A DNA stretch of 64,000 bases, from contig JAQXKO010000014.1 in NCBI GenBank assembly GCA_029010495.1, positions 1-64,000 on the forward strand, given 5' to 3'. Origin of the DNA: Clostridiales bacterium (GTDB lineage Bacteria; Bacillota; Clostridia; Lachnospirales; Lachnospiraceae). Shown in pieces: positions 60,466 to 64,000 of the stretch. Positions within the stretch are counted from its first letter, which is position 1. Every line of letters begins with the position of its first letter. The notes beneath the pieces were generated by a model. That model ran no database searches, was not told the DNA's origin, and saw only the letters and a program-made list of their open reading frames with translations. The position numbers and the translations under genes are program-made.

Positions 60466-61245
60466 TTATTCATAATACCACTGATCTTTTTTCTCTTCTT
60501 TTGTATTGTCTTCACCCGAATCATCTGAAGAATTAATCACATTATCATAATTTTCTTTATTATTCGAACCGAGATAATGTATCTCATCTCCGCATTCCTC
60601 GGTATTTTCCGAAGAATTTCCGGAAACAGCCTCAAATTTAGGCATATAAACCTTAAATATTCTCTCAATCATTGAAGATGAGGTGTATACAAATAAACCC
60701 GGCAATATAATAACAACAAGAGGCAAAAACAAATAACCCGCAAAAATACACACACCCGCAATAAATAATATTCCGAGAGTATAAGTAAAATATCTTATCA
60801 TGATAAGATAAGTAAATGACAGCAGTGTTTTGGTCGAAAAATCAAATCTGGAAAGAACAGGAAAAGCAAAAAGCATCATACAGAAAAACATTAATGCAAT
60901 TACAATTCCGAGCCAGAAAAGAAACTGCGCCATACCGCCTGCTGTGCTGGCCTTATAATTAACATAGGCAAGTAATGATGATGACAAAAAGCCAATAAGA
61001 AGTATCATCCACACAACAGTTCCCTGAAAAAGATTCTGTTTAAAGGAGTGAAAATAGTTTCTCACCGGATAGCCTCTGCCCTTTTTAAGAGTCTTTACCG
61101 TTGAATAATAAAGTGCGGTGTAAGCCGGTCCTATTGTTATAATCGGCATACTCAACAAAAAAGTAATAACATTTAATATGACAAGGTCTGTTGTTTTATT
61201 GATAAATCGCCAAAATGCCCTGTCCTGGTCAAATAATCCGTTCAT
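60466..61245 (-). CDS. YesL/DUF624-like membrane protein with acidic C-terminal tail
   Basis: DRAFWRFINKTTDLVILNVITFLLSMPIITIGPAYTALYYSTVKTLK is YesL-like. Confidence 0.85.
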   Translation of the reverse strand: MNGLFDQDRAFWRFINKTTDLVILNVITFLLSMPIITIGPAYTALYYSTVKTLKKGRGYPVRNYFHSFKQNLFQGTVVWMILLIGFLSSSLLAYVNYKASTAGGMAQFLFWLGIVIALMFFCMMLFAFPVLSRFDFSTKTLLSFTYLIMIRYFTYTLGILFIAGVCIFAGYLFLPLVVIILPGLFVYTSSSMIERIFKVYMPKFEAVSGNSSENTEECGDEIHYLGSNNKENYDNVINSSDDSGEDNTKEEKKDQWYYE

Positions 61246-61341
61246 AATAATTCCTCGTGAATTCAGTATATCATTTTATCGACATATATACAACTCTTCG
61301 AAAACGCCAATTTTCAAAAAGTGCAGATATTACGTATTTTC

Positions 61342-62319
61342 TTACAAATCAATACCATATTTACTGCTGTATTTTTTAAGCAGGTTATCATACTGCTTCA
61401 TGGTATCCTGTGATTTTTTGACAGCCATGCCTGCCTCAAGCTCCGTCAGAACTCTCTGATAGTCTTTTTCTGCCAAAACCGCCTTTTCAGACTCGCTGTA
61501 CGGTATGCCAAGTTTTTTGCGGTTAAGTATGTCAAAGGTTCTTAACGTATCATAAAAGCCAAGAAGCTTTCTCTTCCTTACTGACCTTGGTGAAAAATCA
61601 AGCGTACCGTCAACCAGGTCACCTATATATCTGCTTGGTCTTATTTCAATTATCTCATCAGCACGTGAAGCAAGATATAAATCATATTCATTGCTGTTGC
61701 TGCACATTACGACGATAAGCTTTTTAAGATTTTCCTCTTCTATGAGCGGTCTGATCGGAACATTGTCGATAAGGCCGCCGTCCACAGCCTTCTCACTGCC
61801 GATAAATACCGGCTTATAAATTACGGGAAGAGCCGTTGATGCAAGTATTCTGTTTTTTATTTCAGCATCAAAAAGTTCATTAAGCTTATAATATCTGATA
61901 TCAAAATAATCACGGTAGTTTTCAACATAATCCTTTAACTGCTCAATTGATTCGGGAAATGTCATATCTTTTTCCATGATTGCGGCAGTTACATAGAGCT
62001 TAATGTCACCTACTCGTACATAATCATAATCAACTTCGGTATTAAGTATCTCAATAAGCCGCTCTCTGATTGCATTCATGTCAGTTGTGCCGAGCAGAGT
62101 TGTTTTTTCTCCGATTCTGTCCCAGAGCATTTCTGCAGTTTCGAGCTTTTTTAACGCAAAAAAGAGACCGTTTACTGCCCCTATTGAGGAACCGGATACA
62201 GCCTTTATACCGTGTGTAATACCAAGCTGTGTAAGTGCCTTCCAAACTCCAAGCTCATATGCTCCTTTTCCGCCTCCTCCGGCAAAGCACAATCCGTATT
62301 CGTCCATAATTTCCTCCAA
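61342..62319 (-). CDS. Patatin-like phospholipase family protein
   Basis: GGGGKGAYELGVW, GSSIGAVNG (Ser), DGGLIDNVP (Asp). Confidence 0.93.
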   Translation of the reverse strand: MEEIMDEYGLCFAGGGGKGAYELGVWKALTQLGITHGIKAVSGSSIGAVNGLFFALKKLETAEMLWDRIGEKTTLLGTTDMNAIRERLIEILNTEVDYDYVRVGDIKLYVTAAIMEKDMTFPESIEQLKDYVENYRDYFDIRYYKLNELFDAEIKNRILASTALPVIYKPVFIGSEKAVDGGLIDNVPIRPLIEEENLKKLIVVMCSNSNEYDLYLASRADEIIEIRPSRYIGDLVDGTLDFSPRSVRKRKLLGFYDTLRTFDILNRKKLGIPYSESEKAVLAEKDYQRVLTELEAGMAVKKSQDTMKQYDNLLKKYSSKYGIDL

Positions 62320-62634
62320 TTAAAACATCCAAAAAATACTGAAAACCAAAAATGCAGCGACTGAACATACAAAACTCGTTTTGGGAAATATGACTTTCTC
62401 CGTGACACTGTCGCAGTCTTCTCTGTTAATTACCTTCCACATATAAATAATAATACCTGCTGCAGTAGCCATAAACAGCAGCATCGCACCATATATCGTA
62501 ATCTGAAATACAAGCGCCAGTGCACCGGCTGCAGGATTATCTTCCGGCAATGCCTTAAGTATGTAATAAAGTGATATATTGGCTGCCACATCTACAACCA
62601 TAAGATAATGAATTACCTTAAGTTTTTCTTCCAT
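62320..62634 (-). CDS. Small hypothetical membrane protein (3 predicted TMs)
   Basis: 104-aa hydrophobic ORF directly upstream of the patatin gene on the same strand. Confidence 0.6.
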   Translation of the reverse strand: MEEKLKVIHYLMVVDVAANISLYYILKALPEDNPAAGALALVFQITIYGAMLLFMATAAGIIIYMWKVINREDCDSVTEKVIFPKTSFVCSVAAFLVFSIFWMF

Positions 62635-62897
62635 AATATCTCTCCGTTAATAAATATATGACAAATGACTGCACGGTAATCATTTCATCGTCATAAATAT
62701 AAAACGCTTAAAAAAGCACAAATATATCTGTATATACTATATCAAAAAAAGACAAAAAAATAAACCTGCAATTATCAAATTTTAATGAAATTTATTGATT
62801 TTATCCGACTTGACTGTTATAGTATTATTATAAACACAAGAAATGATTTTGAGGCTGAATTATCCGGTCCGATAAAATCATATCAGGGGGTAATGTA

Positions 62898-63530
62898 ATG
62901 GGTAATTATTGTATAACCATAGCAAGAGGCTATGGAAGCGGCGGAAGCCATATTGCTAAGAATTTATCAGAAAGACTCGGAATTCCGTACTATGATACGG
63001 ATCTTTTAAAAATAGCTTCCGAGAAAAGCGGCATACCTGAGCAGTCGTTTATTGCCGCAAATGAAAAGATAAGTGATTCAAGGCTTAAATATTCTCCAAA
63101 AAATGAAGATGAGGACTATTCGTTCACGCCTCTTCCTTCAAGTGATCCGAAATATACTTCAAGCAAAAACCTTTTTGCAATCCTTGCAGGGGTAATCAGG
63201 GATTTGGCAGGCAGTCAGTCATGTATCATCATCGGCAAGGCGTCAAACCATGTACTGGCAGGCTTTGACAATGTATTAAGACTTAATATAGTGGCTCCGA
63301 TGGACAAATGCATTGAAAATATCACAAGACGCAATAATGTGTCACCCGACGAAGCAAAGGAAAAGATTGAAAAAATTGATAATCACCGCAGTAATTATAT
63401 AAAATATTACACCGGAAGGGACTGGCATGATTACAGATATTACGATATGGTCATAAACACAGGATTTTTCTCAGAGAACAATGTGTGTGAAATAATAGAA
63501 AATATTGTCAGGGAAAAATTTCAGCAATAA
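62898..63530 (+). CDS. Cytidylate kinase-like family protein
   Basis: ITIARGYGSGGSHIAKNLSERLGIPYYDTDLL; GRDWHDYRYYDMVINTG. Confidence 0.88.
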   Translation: MGNYCITIARGYGSGGSHIAKNLSERLGIPYYDTDLLKIASEKSGIPEQSFIAANEKISDSRLKYSPKNEDEDYSFTPLPSSDPKYTSSKNLFAILAGVIRDLAGSQSCIIIGKASNHVLAGFDNVLRLNIVAPMDKCIENITRRNNVSPDEAKEKIEKIDNHRSNYIKYYTGRDWHDYRYYDMVINTGFFSENNVCEIIENIVREKFQQ

Positions 63531-63538
63531 AATAACAC

Positions 63539-63571
63539 AAAAAGAGTTCTGCAAATTGCAGAACTCTTTTT
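63539..63571. terminator. Bidirectional terminator
   Basis: aaaaagagttctgca-aat-tgcagaactcttttt between convergent genes. Confidence 0.88.
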
Positions 63572-63598
63572 TCGCATAAATACTGTTATTTATTATTA

Positions 63599-64000
63599 TT
63601 ATTTCTTTACAAGCTTAAGATACTCGGCAATTCCTTGTGCATCTGCCTTTCCGAGATTATTAACTGCTTCTTCACTGTTAAAGAATTTTCTGTCAGCAGA
63701 AGAATCAATATAACAATGCTCTATTAATACGCCTGTCATATTCCTTATCGCACAATTTTTGATAATGGAATAGTAATCCATCACCCTGCCCTGCGGATCT
63801 TTTGTTCCGGTCTGACTTGTACGAATAAGGAGACTAGGTGATGAATACGGTATTCCAAGACCGTGAAGCTTACTTAATATGCAGTTTCCCAATGCCTTTG
63901 AAGATTTCGCAATTGTATAATATTGGGAAATAAGAATCATTACGCCTCGTCCCCCGCCGGCATTAAAATGCATGCTTACAAACAAATCGGAATTTATATC
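63599..64000 (-). CDS. N-acetylmuramoyl-L-alanine amidase (Amidase_3), truncated by the window edge
   Basis: DINSDLFVSMHFNAGGGRGVMI...SPSLLIRTSQTGTKDPQGRVMDYYSIIKNC...VLIEHCYIDSSADRKFF; frame open to position 64000. Confidence 0.85.
   Translation of the reverse strand, partial: DINSDLFVSMHFNAGGGRGVMILISQYYTIAKSSKALGNCILSKLHGLGIPYSSPSLLIRTSQTGTKDPQGRVMDYYSIIKNCAIRNMTGVLIEHCYIDSSADRKFFNSEEAVNNLGKADAQGIAEYLKLVKK

Noticed and set aside
1-64000. CRISPR arrays, IS elements, prophage or defence systems
   Set aside because: No regularly spaced repeats, transposase, integrase, Cas or phage structural proteins in the translations or in my reading of the intergenic regions.

Overview
The window reads as chromosomal DNA of a low-GC Clostridia/Lachnospiraceae-type Firmicute, with most genes on the minus strand. 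Taxonomy is inferred from gene content only; no search was run. Housekeeping and metabolic genes: lysS, greA, tRNA-Gln, hom, ftsEX with M23 and CtpA peptidases, a MalK/MsmK-type ATPase, clpB, thrH, a threonine ammonia-lyase, gpsA, a type III glutamine synthetase, glgB, and a metY-cysK-nifS-nifU-rrf2 sulfur/Fe-S operon. Accessory genes: a SipW/TasA-like fibre locus with a class B sortase and a 1654-aa Cna-B protein; a MATE / hybrid kinase / DegV / GGDEF / ThrH signalling operon; and an envelope glycosylation cluster. Main leads: (1) an un-called 23-aa leader peptide ending MCCYCC upstream of metY-cysK, behind a promoter with GGTAGG-type inverted repeats; (2) a GlgX/isoamylase-like GH13 protein in which all three catalytic carboxylates appear replaced; (3) the mixed TasA-like/sortase-B/Cna-B locus, with one variant sorting signal (SVQTG) and a giant adhesin lacking LPXTG; (4) a GlgB with a histone-H1-like Lys/Ala/Glu tail; (5) a CIRCE operator whose spacer holds the clpB -35 box.
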